Source: Populus alba (Eukaryota > Streptophyta > Magnoliopsida > Malpighiales > Salicaceae). Taken from it: a stretch of 64,000 nt of DNA. Location: the NCBI RefSeq assembly GCF_005239225.2, contig NC_133293.1, positions 1,178,001 through 1,242,000 of the forward strand, in the 5' to 3' direction. The translations under genes were made by a program, and so were the position numbers. Positions 1 through 11,300 of this stretch are shown here, one piece after another. Under the pieces are notes generated by a model that worked only from the letters and a program-made list of their open reading frames with translations, was not told the origin of the DNA and searched no databases. Within the stretch, counting starts at the first letter, position 1. The number at the start of each line of letters is the position of its first letter.

Positions 1-844
1 CCACATCAACAGAATGTAAAGCAGCCAATACTTTGGCAGTTTCTCTATAAATTGCCTCCCTCCTCTCCGGCGCCAAACCCTGAATCAAAACACGATGAGT
101 ACAAATATTCAAACCCTCAAGCTCATATTCCACAACGCAATCGAAATTATATATATATGTATAAATATACCGGAAGCTTAGGATCCATGAAAATGCGCCC
201 TTCCAAAAACTCCATGATGTAAAAATCAGTTCCAATCACACTCGCATCCATACACCAACAAAACACTTTGGGAACTGGAACTTCAGTATGTTCACCAAGC
301 GCCCGAAGAACCTGTCACGAAACATAATAAATAAATAAGTAAATTACTCCACGGTTAAATTTTCCCTGTCATTTCATAGCAATCAAACAGTTCCTAAAAT
401 TTCACTTTTTCCTTAAAATTTCTCATAATCGCAGCAATAACTTTCCAATCAATCAAACCAAAACCTAAGTTTTTCTTACAACCAAACAGAAGTTACCTGA
501 TATTCTCTATCCACAGCATGGGCAGACTGAAGCAATTTACCAGGAGGTTTCTTCCTCAATACGTAGCGTTTCACGGAACCTCCATTTCCCACTTCCAATA
601 AAAACGTCGGATTCGATTGTCCATGTCCAAACTAAAATACACAAACAAAATCATAAGAAAAAAATTTAAAAAATGATTGGTAAGAGTTTAGTAATAGTGC
701 ACTTACCTGTTTGACGGTGAAGGTTGAAGCTGCAGGGGAAGGGAAGCCAGGGACATGGACAGAGGCATAGCGGAATAAGGAGTCGTGATCGAATTGGTGA
801 GCTGTTTGAACTTGACCTAACAAATCATACGTACGATTCGCCAT
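1..844 (-). CDS. IBR3: IBR3-like acyl-CoA dehydrogenase, 5' part of a second copy (exons 1-4, cut by window edge)
   Basis: This is the mirror copy of the first four exons of the intact gene at 30835. On the minus strand the exons are 844-707, 631-497, 311-171 and 79-1, the last cut by the window edge. All donor and acceptor sites match the right-hand copy and the reading frame is open. It would encode the N-terminal part of the aminoglycoside-phosphotransferase-like domain. Exon lengths (138, 135 and 141 bp) equal those of the right copy. It is transcribed away from the other copy, so the two genes are divergent and about 30 kb apart. Whether the copy is complete cannot be seen. It could be a real duplicate or the second haplotype misplaced across the 500-N gap. 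Confidence 0.85.
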
Positions 845-878
845 TTTTTCCTTCTTGCAATTTGGAGAAGAAGATGAA

Positions 879-961
879 TGACGTCCGGGCGTCTGTATTG
901 GATTAACGGTTTACTTCTTCGAAATCCACGTCATCTTTTTGTTTCGTTTTCTTTCCACGTG
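879..961 (-). promoter_or_regulatory. ACGT-core box cluster upstream of the left IBR3 copy
   Basis: Within 120 bp of the start codon lie TGACGTCC (879-886), CCACGTCA (926-933) and CCACGTG (955-961) as read on the plus strand. These are ACGT-core sequences of the kind bound by plant bZIP factors. They mirror the boxes at 30718-30800. Function is inferred from motif only. Confidence 0.4.
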
Positions 962-2331
962 TTTTCCTTTCTAGCATACGGTGAGAAAACATTTTGGAAC
1001 GTAGTAGAATTTGGAAAAAACTCTTTTAGTACAGTATTTTAATTTCAGGAAAGAAAAAGGAAATAAAAAAGATTTTAATGTCACGTCAAAGCTTTGAGTG
1101 ACATGCGGTATCATGGGAATTTGGGAAAGAGTTCAATGAAACCAGCCCTTAGAGAGCATTTTTTTTTATTATATAGTATAAAACAAATATATAATAAAAT
1201 AATACAATGCAAAAAAGTGGAGATATATCTGCAATCCATGAATCTCAAATATCATACAAATATGATAAGCACAGTATTTAATAAGAAGAGAGAAAGAAAA
1301 TGAATGAAAGAAAAAATCCTAGAGTTACACTGAAATTTTAATAATGATCTTAATATGATAAATTTAACAACAAAAAAAAAAATTACATGAACAATCTAAA
1401 AATAAATAAACTTTAATATCTTTAGATGAATCATATAATTTACTATTTTTATTATTTATGATTTTTTTTAATGTTATTGTATTTATCTCATTGAAATCTT
1501 CTTAATAATATTTGCGGTGTCATTATAAAGATGTGCTCAAAAAGTTTTTATTATTTTTTTATTGTTTCTCTTTTCTCCTTGTAATTTATAAAAAGGGAGA
1601 GAAAGTTAAAAAAAATAATAAAGAGACTTCATAGTCATTGTGAAATTTTAATAATAATATTACTATTATTATTAAGAAAAATCTTGACAAAATAAATTTA
1701 ATAATATAAAAAAAAAATTACAAATAAATGAACGGCGTACCACATGAGTCAGCTAAAATTATCAGGCTTACATGCCTTTGGTTATTCATGTGACTCCGTT
1801 AATTCATCTTTAATTTTTTACTACGCTAGAAAACATGAGCTACAGCCTACAAGCACCATCTAAAAGTGAGGAGGACACGTGCCATCTTTGAATTATGTAC
1901 ATGGTTCACGCTATTCATTTTCGGTGGCCTTTCTTGATATTTATGGAGAGTTTTTATCGATAACGGGATATTGTTGTCGGAGCTTCAATGGCTCCAGGAT
2001 TTTATTTTTTATTTTCTGAATTAAAGTGCCACACCTGTTAAATATAATATTTTAAAATACTGTATTTAGAAAGTGCAATTATTTCAGATTTTATTATTTA
2101 AGAATATTGATCTTTACTTTTTTACTAATTAAATTAGGATTTTAGTTTTCTGTTGAGTCAAAGTAATAATCTTTATTATTTTAGTTTCCTATATTGAATA
2201 AAGAATTATTGTATTCATTTTGGCGTTTTTTCCATGTTAAAAATATTGATTTTTGTTCCGAAATAGATGCCATTGCTTCAAATTGACTTGAAATGCATGT
2301 GAATTTTCAAAATTATTTGATGTTGGTTGAT

Positions 2332-2334
<3 letters not shown>

Positions 2335-2373
<39 letters not shown>
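2335..2373. repeat. AAT/ATA microsatellite, 13 units
   Basis: A pure trinucleotide run of 39 bp. The mirror locus at 29305-29346 has 14 units, so the two arms are not computational copies of one another. Confidence 0.95.
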
Positions 2374-2963
2374 GATTGCATGCAATTTTAAATATATTCT
2401 ATGGTTAAAACACATAGATTGCTTATGTAGTAATGTATTTACATCTTAACCAATAATATCTTGCCATCTAATAAAATAAAAAAATACTAGCACATGATCG
2501 ATCCATCTTGCCATATATGCATACAAAAAAGGAGAAAAACCAAGATATTGATGCCAAAGAAAAAAAAAACCCCTAAAAACTATGAATTACAATTTCCTAG
2601 CGTGCGTTTATTGCAAATTATTTTTACAATTTCTCATATTATAAGCTTTTGTTGAAGATGTACATTGATTTTTTTTTTTGATAAAATGTAAAAAAATTAA
2701 AAAATCATCTTTCGTACTAAATCAATCTATATTTGGATCTTTCGGGTTATTCAAAAGCTTATGATAGTATAAAAATTGAATTATACATGTATTATTTGAA
2801 TCCTTATTATTTTTTAATTAAGTCATTTTTCTTAATAAAAATGTGAAATCAAGTGATATAATAGTATTTTTTTTTTTCAAAAAAACAAACAATAATTAAG
2901 AATTTAAATTAACTATACATCAAAAAAAAAAAAAACTGTATGCATGTTTTAAGATTTTTTATT

Positions 2964-3190
2964 ACTATTTTATTTTAGTTCCAAGATAGAAATCTTTTTA
3001 AATTCGATTTAAATCAATATAAACAATATCAACATTAATACCAAGCTGGCAAAAAAAAGAAAAGAAGAAGCTATAATGAAGACAGGCTGCCCGTTATTTC
3101 TTTATCTCCTACAGACACGTCTCTTTTCCTTCAAAACGAGAAGACCACCTTTTTGATAAGGTTGTCCGGTCTGCTCGACTCCCTTATTGG
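2964..3190 (+). repeat. Direct repeat, copy 1 (about 0.22 kb)
   Basis: Both copies begin near 'ttccaagatagaaatctt', share the 'accaagctggc' core and end around the 'aggttgt-cggtct' segment. Similarity to copy 2 (4168-4400) is roughly 85 percent by eye. The spacing is about 1.2 kb. The ends are not TG...CA, so an LTR identity is not supported. Mirror copies lie near 28487-28713. Confidence 0.75.
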
Positions 3191-3295
3191 TGACCTGCGC
3201 GGTTGATGGATAGTTTTGATTTTTTTAAAAAGATAATATTTTAATTTACTCTAAATATCTAATTTTGTGTTGTAGCGTCCCTTTCTTATCAAATG

Positions 3296-3510
3296 CATTT
3301 TTGCCTGTTTGGTATTGAGTTGTAAATAGAAGTTAGGTAAAATTTAAAATATTTTATTTAAAATTAATTTTTTTATATTTTAAAATCATTTTAATGTGTT
3401 GATATTAAAAATAAATTTTAAAAAATTAAAAAAATTACTTTAATATATTTTTAAACAAAATATATTTTAAAAAATAACTACTATAAGTTATTAAATACAT
3501 GTTAAAGCTG
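3296..3510 (+). repeat. Dispersed AT-rich repeat (foldback/MITE-like), copy 1
   Basis: It contains the phrase 'aatgtgttgatattaaaaat' followed by 'tttaatatatttttaaa', which recurs in related form at about 38160, 40675, 46475, 47850, 59160, 59585, 59855 and 60390. The mirror copy is at about 28180-28390. No coding capacity. Confidence 0.6.
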
Positions 3511-4167
3511 AGTTTTTACTCCTGTTTTCATGCAAGGAGGGCGTTCTTGATTCTTAAACTTGAATTCAAACTCGTGTGATGTGGTGTTAGCTTAAGTTCT
3601 TCACATAAAAACTATATTTTTTAGTTGAAGATCTCAAATTTAAAATTAGCAATTTATCACGGGTGCAGTTTGAAAATTCATAAAAATTGATTTTTGTGAA
3701 GGAGTCCTAGTTCAAAACTATTTATCTAGGTGGAATTAAAATCGGTCAATCTATAATCTTTTCATTATTTTCATATTTGATAGGTATAACTTATTTGTTC
3801 TGCTTGTTTAACTAGATCTGGAAGCATAATTTTTAGACTGGCTTGATGACCGGCCCGATCTAAAGCCTGAGTTTTGGGTTTTAACTAGATCACTAAGTTG
3901 TTCAGGTAATTTTTTTTTTAAAATCAAAACAGTATCGTTTTAGTACAAAAAAAAGTCAACAAGTTGCAATCGAGTTTTTAACTGAGTCTTGCCGGGTCAA
4001 CCCATTAGATCGCCGGGTCATACTGAGTTTTTTTTTTCTTTGTATTTTTTTTAACCCAGCTTGATTCTAGCTCTAGGTCAGTCAGGTCTCGAATCAATTG
4101 GCCGGAGAACTAAATTTTATGACGGTAAGTTTGTGAGTGTTCTGAAAAATATTATTTTAAGTAGTTT

Positions 4168-4400
4168 TATTTTATTTTAGTTCCAAGATAGAAATCTTTT
4201 TAAATAGGATCTAAATCAATATAAACAATATCACATTAGTACCAAGCTGGCAAAAAGAAAGAAAAAAAAGAAAGAAAAAAAGCTATAACGAATACAGGCT
4301 GCCCGGTATTTCCTTTTCTCTACAAACAAGCCTCTTTTCCTCCAAAATGAGAAGACTACCATTTTGACAAGGTTGTACGGTCTCGTCTCTTTATTCAGAC
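4168..4400 (+). repeat. Direct repeat, copy 2 (about 0.22 kb)
   Basis: Second copy of the repeat at 2964-3190, with a purine-rich expansion (AAAGAAAG type) in the middle. It probably arose by duplication of a 1.2-kb unit or by insertion between two copies. The mirror copy lies near 27273-27505. Confidence 0.75.
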
Positions 4401-4948
4401 AGTGTTTGATATATATTGCGTGGTATTTAATTTTATTAATTTAAAAATTAACTTCACATCCTACATTTTTTTTTATTAGCCCATATTATTCTTATTCTTA
4501 TTTTATTATAAATAAACACTGATTTTTCAATTTATTTAATGTAAAAAAAATATTAACAACACCTAAACATTTATTTTTTTTTTGTATTAGAAAAAACATT
4601 ATCCAATCCATATCAAATAGGTGCGTTAACATATATTTTTTTTTTGCAGTTATAGGTAAAGTATTAATTTATTAAATGCATGTATAGGGCTTTTGATTTA
4701 TGATTATATTTTTTTCTTCAAAAAACATGCTGTATAGGCATATATATTCTTATTTTTTTTTTGCTGAAAAAAATTTATAAAATCCGTAGCCAAACGCGGA
4801 TTAAATATCTAATTTATATGTATAAAGAGTATACTTTATTTAATCTTTGATTACACATTATTTAATATCACATGTAGAAACATTATCAAAACAAAGCGCG
4901 GGTAAATTTTCTAGTTTGTCCTAAATTAAAAGTAGCTTCAAGTGAGAG

Positions 4949-4974
4949 TCACGTGTGCGAGGGCACACACGTGA
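4949..4974. repeat. Small inverted repeat with two CACGTG-type boxes
   Basis: TCACGTGTG at 4949-4957 pairs with CACACGTGA at 4966-4974 (9-bp perfect stem, 8-nt loop). Each arm contains a G-box core, and the mirror is at about 26694-26719. It could be a bZIP/bHLH dimer target or chance. Confidence 0.5.
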
Positions 4975-5170
4975 TTTACTAAGCTTCAGAATGATGTTAC
5001 AGACAAATTTAAAAATTACGGGGGTTAATTAAATTACAATTAAAAGCTAAAACTATATATATATATATTATTATTATTAACATAAGTATTTGTTGTATTA
5101 AAAAAATTAGGGCATCATCTGCCCGTTAAAAAAAAGTCAAGTGCGGGAATTTGAATTTGGAGGCCTAAGC

Positions 5171-5258
5171 GTGCCTAACTGCCTATACTTCTTTATTTTA
5201 GACTAATAAGCGTACCCAACTGCCTATACTTCTTTATTTTAGACTAAGCGTACTAGCT
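5171..5258. repeat. Tandem duplication of about 44 bp, two units
   Basis: The phrase 'aactgcctatacttctttat' and the bases around it occur twice head to tail. The mirror is present at about 26420-26495 in the right arm, so the duplication predates the inverted duplication. Confidence 0.8.
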
Positions 5259-6149
5259 CATCCTCCTAGGCCCACTTACTCTCTTTTTATATTGCCTTTT
5301 AATTTTTTTTAATTATTTTTTTGTGATAATATTAATAATTTCTTTGTGAATTATTATATACAAATTTAATCTACAGCATTAATCTCTTCGTGCCAAAGCT
5401 AATGAAGGGTTAATCACAAGACTCGTCCACTGATTAAAGAAGGTACGCCATCAACTACATCGTTCTGCATAGGCAGAAATCGCAGCTAAAGAAGCAAGAC
5501 TTTCCTCCATAAAAGCCTTCTAAACAGAAACAGAACATGCACGCAGCCCTCAGACCTTCTTCACCCAGTATCAGTGTTAACTCCTCAACTGCTAGTGTTA
5601 CCTGAAGCAAAAATACAGGATGCCCATGTAAATTCTTCAAGGTATTAGTGCTCTCAGGAGTTTGTTTAATGGTTATTGAAACTGTGTTTTGAGTTCTGCT
5701 AGAAACTTTTTATCAAAAAACTATAATCTGTTGCGTTTTCAAATCACAGAAGCAAAAACTATGATGATGCCAAGCACACACACACTTAATTCATCGATAT
5801 TAAGATTCGGTTTTCTCCTCCATTGGTAATAGTCGAAGAATCAGTTTAACGAATAAATGTACAGGTAAACAGAAAATGGTCCTGAGTCCTGACAACCATG
5901 TGAACAATTGACATGCATTCTCTTTTTATGGAAAGGTGCTAAGCCTTGATATGCAACCCAAAATGGTCCTTTAATTTCAAGAAGCTGGAAGAGATAACAA
6001 ACCAGATCCTGGAACTTGAGAATGTAAAACATCTCCAGATATCGCCTTGTTTCTCTCCTCTCGAGCTTAGAAACATGCTTCCAGAAGCCGTAAACACCAG
6101 TTAGTGTCAGTAGCCTCATAGAATAAATCTTCCATGTGTGTCTGCCAAA

Positions 6150-8169
6150 TTGATCTTATATTGATGCGGGACAATAAATAAGAAGAATTAAAACAAGAAA
6201 ATAAAGAAGCTCTTTTTTTTTAATAAAAAAACTAAAGAATAAAAAAAAGAGAATTAGAGATATGCAATATCTTCATTAATCATAAAAAACTGCCTAACAT
6301 TTAGAAAAGTAGAATATAAATATTAAAACCTTAACTAGAACAAGTGATTGGGCTTATGACCCATTAAATAAAATATCAAACAATAATTAAATCAAATCAA
6401 ATTAATAAAGCTCAACTAAAAGTTCATATAAATTAAACTAAAACATAAGCTAAAATTCAATTTCTCAATTGTTTGGGCTATCCTCCATCGTTTATGATCA
6501 TACGCGTGCATAAATAATATTTCGAGTTTGGTGTCCCCACCAATTCTCCCGGGGTTGGAAGAACTCTACCCTGTTGAGTATAGGTTAAGGCAACTTCGAT
6601 AACGCTCTCAAAGATAAGGATCAAGCTGTTGTGATGTCTCTTTGATAATCCAAGTATAGTCTGAATCTTGTCGTCGAGCTCATATACCGGGATTTGCCGA
6701 AACTCACCATCCCTGGTAAGAACAACTTGTGCATTCAAAGTAGCATTAATATGTTCCTTTTGTGTCAAAGATATGGATAATGAGGTAGGGGTATCAAAAA
6801 AAGCATCAGGGATAGGTTGTCTTTTATAAATAATGAGGTCTTTCATGTTAAAAGTAGAGCTAATATCAAAGTTTAATGGCAATTTAATGACATAATTATT
6901 TGATTCAATCATTTGCAACACTTTGAATGGTCTAGCAGTGCTTACTTGCAACTTATGATCGGTTTTCAAAGGACACCGTTCAAGTCTAATTTATATCATA
7001 AAATAATCTTCAACATCAAGTGCATCATGATACTTACGTAAATCAGCTTGAAATTTGTATTGTTCATTACTTGCTTGAATTTTTTTCATGATCTCAATAT
7101 ACAAATTATGAACTCTACATGGTAATGACTCAGCTGACTTAGACATCCTAACGTAAGGAGATATGGTAAGGTGTTCTACAGGCTTCTCAGGTTTGTAACT
7201 ATGAACACTAAATGATTGAGAGTGTGGAATGAGACAAACATTGTTTGAAACCTGTGTAGATATGGTATGGACACAATAAGGTAAACTAGGATTATCTTCA
7301 TTTTTCTCAGCACGTGCATGAGGTAAAGGGTCAGGAAGCTCAACATGTTGCGCTAAATCTATGATGTGTTGGACACCAAGCATGTGGGGTGAGGAACTAG
7401 ATGGTTTAGGAGGACTAATATTATGAGACTCTTCTAAGACCATATTTATCTCTTTAGGCGATTCCACTGAAGAGTTACCTAAAACTTCCTCTGCCATTAA
7501 AGCAGATATATCAGACTCTTTCTTAACCTCATTCTCAAGCTCACGTGGATTCATTGTGTTAAGTCCCTTTTCTTGCATATCCTCGTCATCTAGGTCACTA
7601 AAATCTTCAAGATTAGGCTCATACACTTCAACATTACAATCTTTCTCTTTACCTATATCCTTATATTTTTGGATGACTAAGGGTTTAGAGGTGCAATCTA
7701 AAGAGATATGACCAAAACCTAGACAATTAGTATACTTAACCTTTAAACTCACCTTAGAACCTTCATTGATAACTTGTTTGTTTTTTTTTTTCTTATAAAG
7801 TTGGGCACTACTAGGATTAGGTTTGTGGGGCGGAGCACTTATCAAAGAATCATTACTTCTAAATTGGAACCTAGTATGGATATTATAAGGGTCTTAACGA
7901 TTTATCCACTGATTCTTCGTGACCAACTTGTAGTTTTTAGCTAAGGTATAAGCTTGGTCAATGGTAGATACACCTTGAAATACAACTTCTCTTCTAAGAT
8001 CATCATTCAAGCCCTTATAAAATCTATGCAAAGTCATGGCTTCATTCTCTCTTATAACACATCTCATCATGTAATAGTTAAATAGTGTTATATAATCCTT
8101 GATAAACTTATTTCCTTGTCTTAGATTGTTCATTGGTCTAAGAGTTTATTTCTATAAGACTGGGGTAGG
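6150..8169 (-). pseudogene. Decayed Ty3/gypsy element, gag joined directly to the integrase C-terminus (left copy)
   Basis: Read on the minus strand. The Retrotrans_gag-like part (8133-7894) has the usual RFYKGLNDDLR block. Next comes a zinc knuckle whose first Cys is Tyr (CCHC broken), an acidic linker, and then the sequence typical of the C-terminal part of gypsy integrase ('RPFKVLQMIESNNYVIKLPL', FNMKDL). Protease, RT, RNase H and the integrase core are missing, so this is an internal deletion derivative. A TAA (Gln codon in the other copy) interrupts it near 6985, and the stretch between 7846 and 7893 also breaks the frame. The AT-rich tail to about 6165 may be its 3' LTR, ending near '...gcatca'. 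The same deletion is present in the right copy at 23478-25520. Confidence 0.75.
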
Positions 8170-9079
8170 TACTACACTACCTTATGGTTTCTATACTTCA
8201 TTTTTTTATTACGTTTTCATCCTCAATTGTGACGAGAGTAGACAACGAAGAAGGGAGAAAAACGAGAGAAAAGCCATCAAAGATCCTCACTTCAATGAAA
8301 ATGTATTCTGGTTCAAAAGGGTCATAATTAAGATTCATCATGCTGTGTTGAGTTTATCGATATCCATAAAAGAAAGCCTTCATCATCGATGAGATTAGAA
8401 TCAAGATGTTATTTTTTTAGATTTCATTGGACTTATAGTGATATATAGTAGAGTGGATTAAAATTCATTTTGAAGCCTATGATGGGGTTATATGAAATTT
8501 TGAGATGCTTTTAGTTAAAAAGATGAATAAATGAATTTTCTAGCATATAGCTAGGTTTCGTAACGAGGAGGACATTATAGGGACATGTTGCCAAAGTAGA
8601 GTTAGTTTAATTTATTCTTATATTTTATATTTGAGACCAAGTTTCTAACATATCCTTGTAAATAAAAATTCAATTGCTCCTAATTTGGCTTTAGATTTAG
8701 AGTCATTTTCAATCTATTCTTTATCATAAGAATTTTCATCCGAATCGATAGAAATATCTTTATTATGAGAGATTCTAATATCTAATTAATTTTATTTTAA
8801 TACCACATGTCAATCTTATTTTTTCAAAACTCTTTTTATAATAAATCAGTTCAGATTTAAGTCTTATATTATGGGTTTTTTTTTTATTTCCAATTTAGAT
8901 GATGACATTTGTTAAAGAATATATGAAAATGACTTAAATATAAAGAAAGACAAATTAAGAGAAATTACATTTACCAAGATATTTGGAGGTAGCATGGTAG
9001 AATGAAGAGAAATTATATAGAAATTACACTTGGTAGCAATGGTAGAATTATTGCTTTGGAAGTTATTTTTCTAAATTAT
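8170..9079. other. Unassigned stretch between two retroelement remnants
   Basis: No gene or repeat boundary is recognised. This is the part of the left contig just beyond the inverted-repeat homology. It carries the state without the Ogre insertion that interrupts the right copy at 23477. Confidence 0.5.
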
Positions 9080-10090
9080 AATGGCATCCGATAATTTGTT
9101 CAACTAGCCATTCCTTGCTTTGATGGATATTATGATCATTGAAGCATGTTAATAGTGGATTTTTTTAAAATTGAAGGAGTATTGACAAGTCATTTCTCAA
9201 GGAATAATTGAACCACCATCCGGATCAACAATATCGAATGTGCAAAGAACAAAAATTGAAGCACAAGGATTGAAAAATATCAAGGTAAAGAATTATTTAA
9301 TTTTTACAATCAATTGATCGATCAATTTTGAAAATCATTCCTTATAAGGAAACCTCCAAGGATATTTGGGATTCAATGAGAAAGAAGTATCAAAAAACAA
9401 CTAGAGCAAATAGACAACAACTTTAAGCACTTTAATCAGAATTTGAATTGTTTACAATGAATATAGGAGAGTCAGTCACAAACTATTTTTCAACAATGAT
9501 GGCAATTGATAACAAGAAGCAAATTCATAAAGATAAAACAGAGAATATTACCATCATTGAGAAAATTCTATGATCGTTGACACCAAAATTCAATTTTGTT
9601 GCGTGTTCAATAGAGGAAGCTGGGGATATTGATGAACTTTCCATTGATGAATTGAAAAGTTCCTTACCAACTCATGATCAAAAGTTGAATCAACAAGACA
9701 ATAAGGAGCAATCTTTACGAGTCTTATATTCTAATGATCGTTTTTCTATCTCATAAAGAGGTGGACACGGAGGATGAGGGAGCACAAACAAACAATAATG
9801 GTAAATTTTCACCACATCAGAAATTTAAAGATAATCAATCTTTTAATTCTTAAATAAGAGAAAAATAATATAACTACAATCATTCAAAATTTTACAATAC
9901 AAGCCAAAACCCTTAGAAAAATCCAAGGTTAAATGCTTCAGGTGTCACAAGTATGAACAATATAAACTAGAATGTAAAACTAATTTGAATAGGAATTGTG
10001 GCGGAAGATCTAATTTTATAGAAAAGGAAGAAGAAGTTTCTTTATTGAGGGCAAGTTATATGAACAAGAAAAATCAGAAGGGAAATTCTG
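9080..10090 (+). pseudogene. Decayed Copia gag (UBN2-type)
   Basis: Starting near a MASDN-type ATG at 9081, the translation shows the classic Copia gag order: FDGYYDH, a KDIWDSMRKKYQ block (about 9360), ELFTMNIGES-VTNYFSTM (about 9450), LTPKFNFVACSIEE (about 9580), the IDELSIDEL block, then a zinc knuckle CFRC-x4-Q-x4-C near 9935 in which the metal-binding His is Gln. Several stops and small indels interrupt it. The conserved gag tail KEEEVSLL is present, but the protease that should follow (DTG-type) is not. Instead the frame continues into a coiled-coil fragment listed next. Confidence 0.8.
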
Positions 10091-10530
10091 AAACTGAGTA
10101 GGAGTTGCTTCATAAAGAAAAATAAGAGCTAAGAAAGAAAGTCGAACATGTAGCTGAAGAGAGAGAAGTTGTTTCATGAATAAAAGATGAGCATGATAAC
10201 CTTAAACTAGAGAAGAAAGTAATACGAGATCAATATAAGCATGATGTTAAGTCACTTAATCATGAACGTAAAGGTCTCATGAATAAAATGGAGTAAGAAC
10301 ACTCTGAATGGTTCAAAAAGATTCAAAAGAAACAAGCAGACTTCTTGTCTCAATGGATATGCAAAAGAGAGAATTGGAGAATAGTTTTGATAAAAGTTGC
10401 GAAGAGATAAAAAGCTATTTAAGGGATAAATAGACAACCTTTGAGCTAGAGAAAAGAAGAGAGCTTGAACATATTTCTTCTCTTAAAGAAAAAGCTGAAA
10501 AAGAGTTGGAACAAGTTGTTTTATAAAAGA
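10090..10530 (+). pseudogene. CRWN/NMCP-like coiled-coil fragment fused to the Copia gag
   Basis: In the gag frame, the translation runs into a charged heptad-rich sequence with segments such as ELRKKVEHVAEEREVV, HSEWFKKIQKKQADFLSQ, MQKRELENSFDK and ELEHISSLKEKAEKELEQV. I recognise these as the middle coiled coil of plant CROWDED NUCLEI / nuclear matrix constituent proteins (CRWN4-type order), which are lamina-like. No intron is visible, suggesting capture from an mRNA. It is interrupted by stops (10097, 10120, 10177, 10294, 10429 and 10523 area) and one frameshift near 10351. Nearly all stops are one C-to-T change from a Gln or Arg codon. Recognition is from memory; a generic coiled coil is the alternative. 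Confidence 0.55.
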
Positions 10531-10867
10531 CAAAAACTTAATAATGAGAAAAAGGAGAAGCCTATGAAAGATGTACCATAGCTAGATCAAAGCTCACTTA
10601 AAAAATCAGCAAATAATGATCAACGATCACAACATGTTAGAAAATGGCCTACATTGATAAGTGTTTATGAGGTAATTGGAATTAAACAATATGATAATCC
10701 ACTTACTTTGCTCTATTCTCATATTATGATCCCATGACTTCTGAATAATGAAATTGATGTTATTAAGAAAAACAATACAAAAAAATTAACACCGCTTCCG
10801 AAAGGATAAAATTTCATTGGTGAAAAATAGATGTTCAAGACAAGGTTAAAGAAGAATTAAACCGACT
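10531..10867 (+). other. Unassigned continuation of the Copia/CRWN-like remnant
   Basis: The stretch continues in the same orientation with broken reading frames (for example 'RKWPTLISVYEVIGIKQYDN'). I do not recognise it. It may be further captured host sequence or element sequence. It is interrupted at 10867 by a retroposed insertion and resumes at 11301. Confidence 0.35.
10855..10867 (+). repeat. 13-bp target-site duplication, left
   Basis: AATTAAACCGACT here is repeated exactly at 11301-11313 and flanks an insert with an A-rich end, the hallmark of target-primed retroposition. Confidence 0.85.
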
Positions 10868-11300
10868 CTTTGCATATCCATTATTCCTTGCTTTGGGATG
10901 CTTCTTTGCCTAATTGCAGCTTCTTCTTGTGTAATTTGGCTTTCCTATGCTTAGATTGGTTTGCTGGTTGCTCTATGGTCTTGATTTTATAGTTAGTTGT
11001 TTGCTGCTGTAAGATGCTTTTCTTTGGCTTGTGATGCTAGTTGGGTTAATTTTGACACCTGCAAACCTTGTTAGATTTCTTTCTTAATTGTTGCTATTCA
11101 CTTGTTTTGGACCTTGCATGGCTAGTCTTTTATGGGAGCATGTTCCCTCTTTTGTTATCATATTTCTCTAATTCTATTATGATAGGAGTATGTTCCCTCT
11201 TTCGCTCTTGTATATCTTATAAATGTTTATGAACTTGCTAGTTAACCATAATGGTTACTTTTGATCTTAATACATAATTATATTTTGATAAAAAAAATAA
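10868..11300 (+). mobile_element. 5'-truncated LINE-like (non-LTR) retroposed insertion
   Basis: A 433-bp insert bounded by perfect 13-bp direct repeats and ending in an A-rich tail (GATAAAAAAAATAA). It has no coding capacity and no obvious pol III boxes, so a 5'-truncated LINE 3' end is more likely than a SINE. It contains two related GGGAGCATGTTCCCTCTTT-type phrases about 60 bp apart (near 11140 and 11186). Confidence 0.7.

Larger units (their letters stand above)
845..5440. other. Gene-free intergenic part of the left arm
   Basis: No gene is supported here. The stretch holds the IBR3 upstream region, AT-rich DNA, a 13-unit AAT microsatellite, two 0.2-kb direct repeats, one dispersed AT-rich repeat, a CACGTG hairpin and a short tandem duplication, each listed separately. 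The same content is present in mirror image at about 26230-30834. Confidence 0.7.
1..8169. repeat. Left arm of a giant inverted repeat
   Basis: This stretch is the reverse complement of 23478-31680. Base 1 pairs with 31680, 844 with 30835, 6119 with 25549, and the gag remnant near 8133 with the region just upstream of 23581. From 1 to about 6120 only scattered single-base and short indel differences are seen, for example 13 versus 14 trinucleotide units, and the net length change is about 13 bp. From about 6150 to 8169, the retroelement part, the copies differ much more. The arm continues beyond the left edge of the window. Homology stops where the Ogre LTR abuts the right copy. Confidence 0.93.

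Noticed and set aside
2964..4400. Direct repeats as the LTRs of a miniature retrotransposon
   Set aside because: Ends are not TG...CA, no target duplication and no primer-binding or polypurine sites were found.
5455..6119. Short open frames conserved between the two arms (mirror 25549-26212)
   Set aside because: Conservation reflects near-identity of the whole arms; no domain, intron structure or family is recognised.
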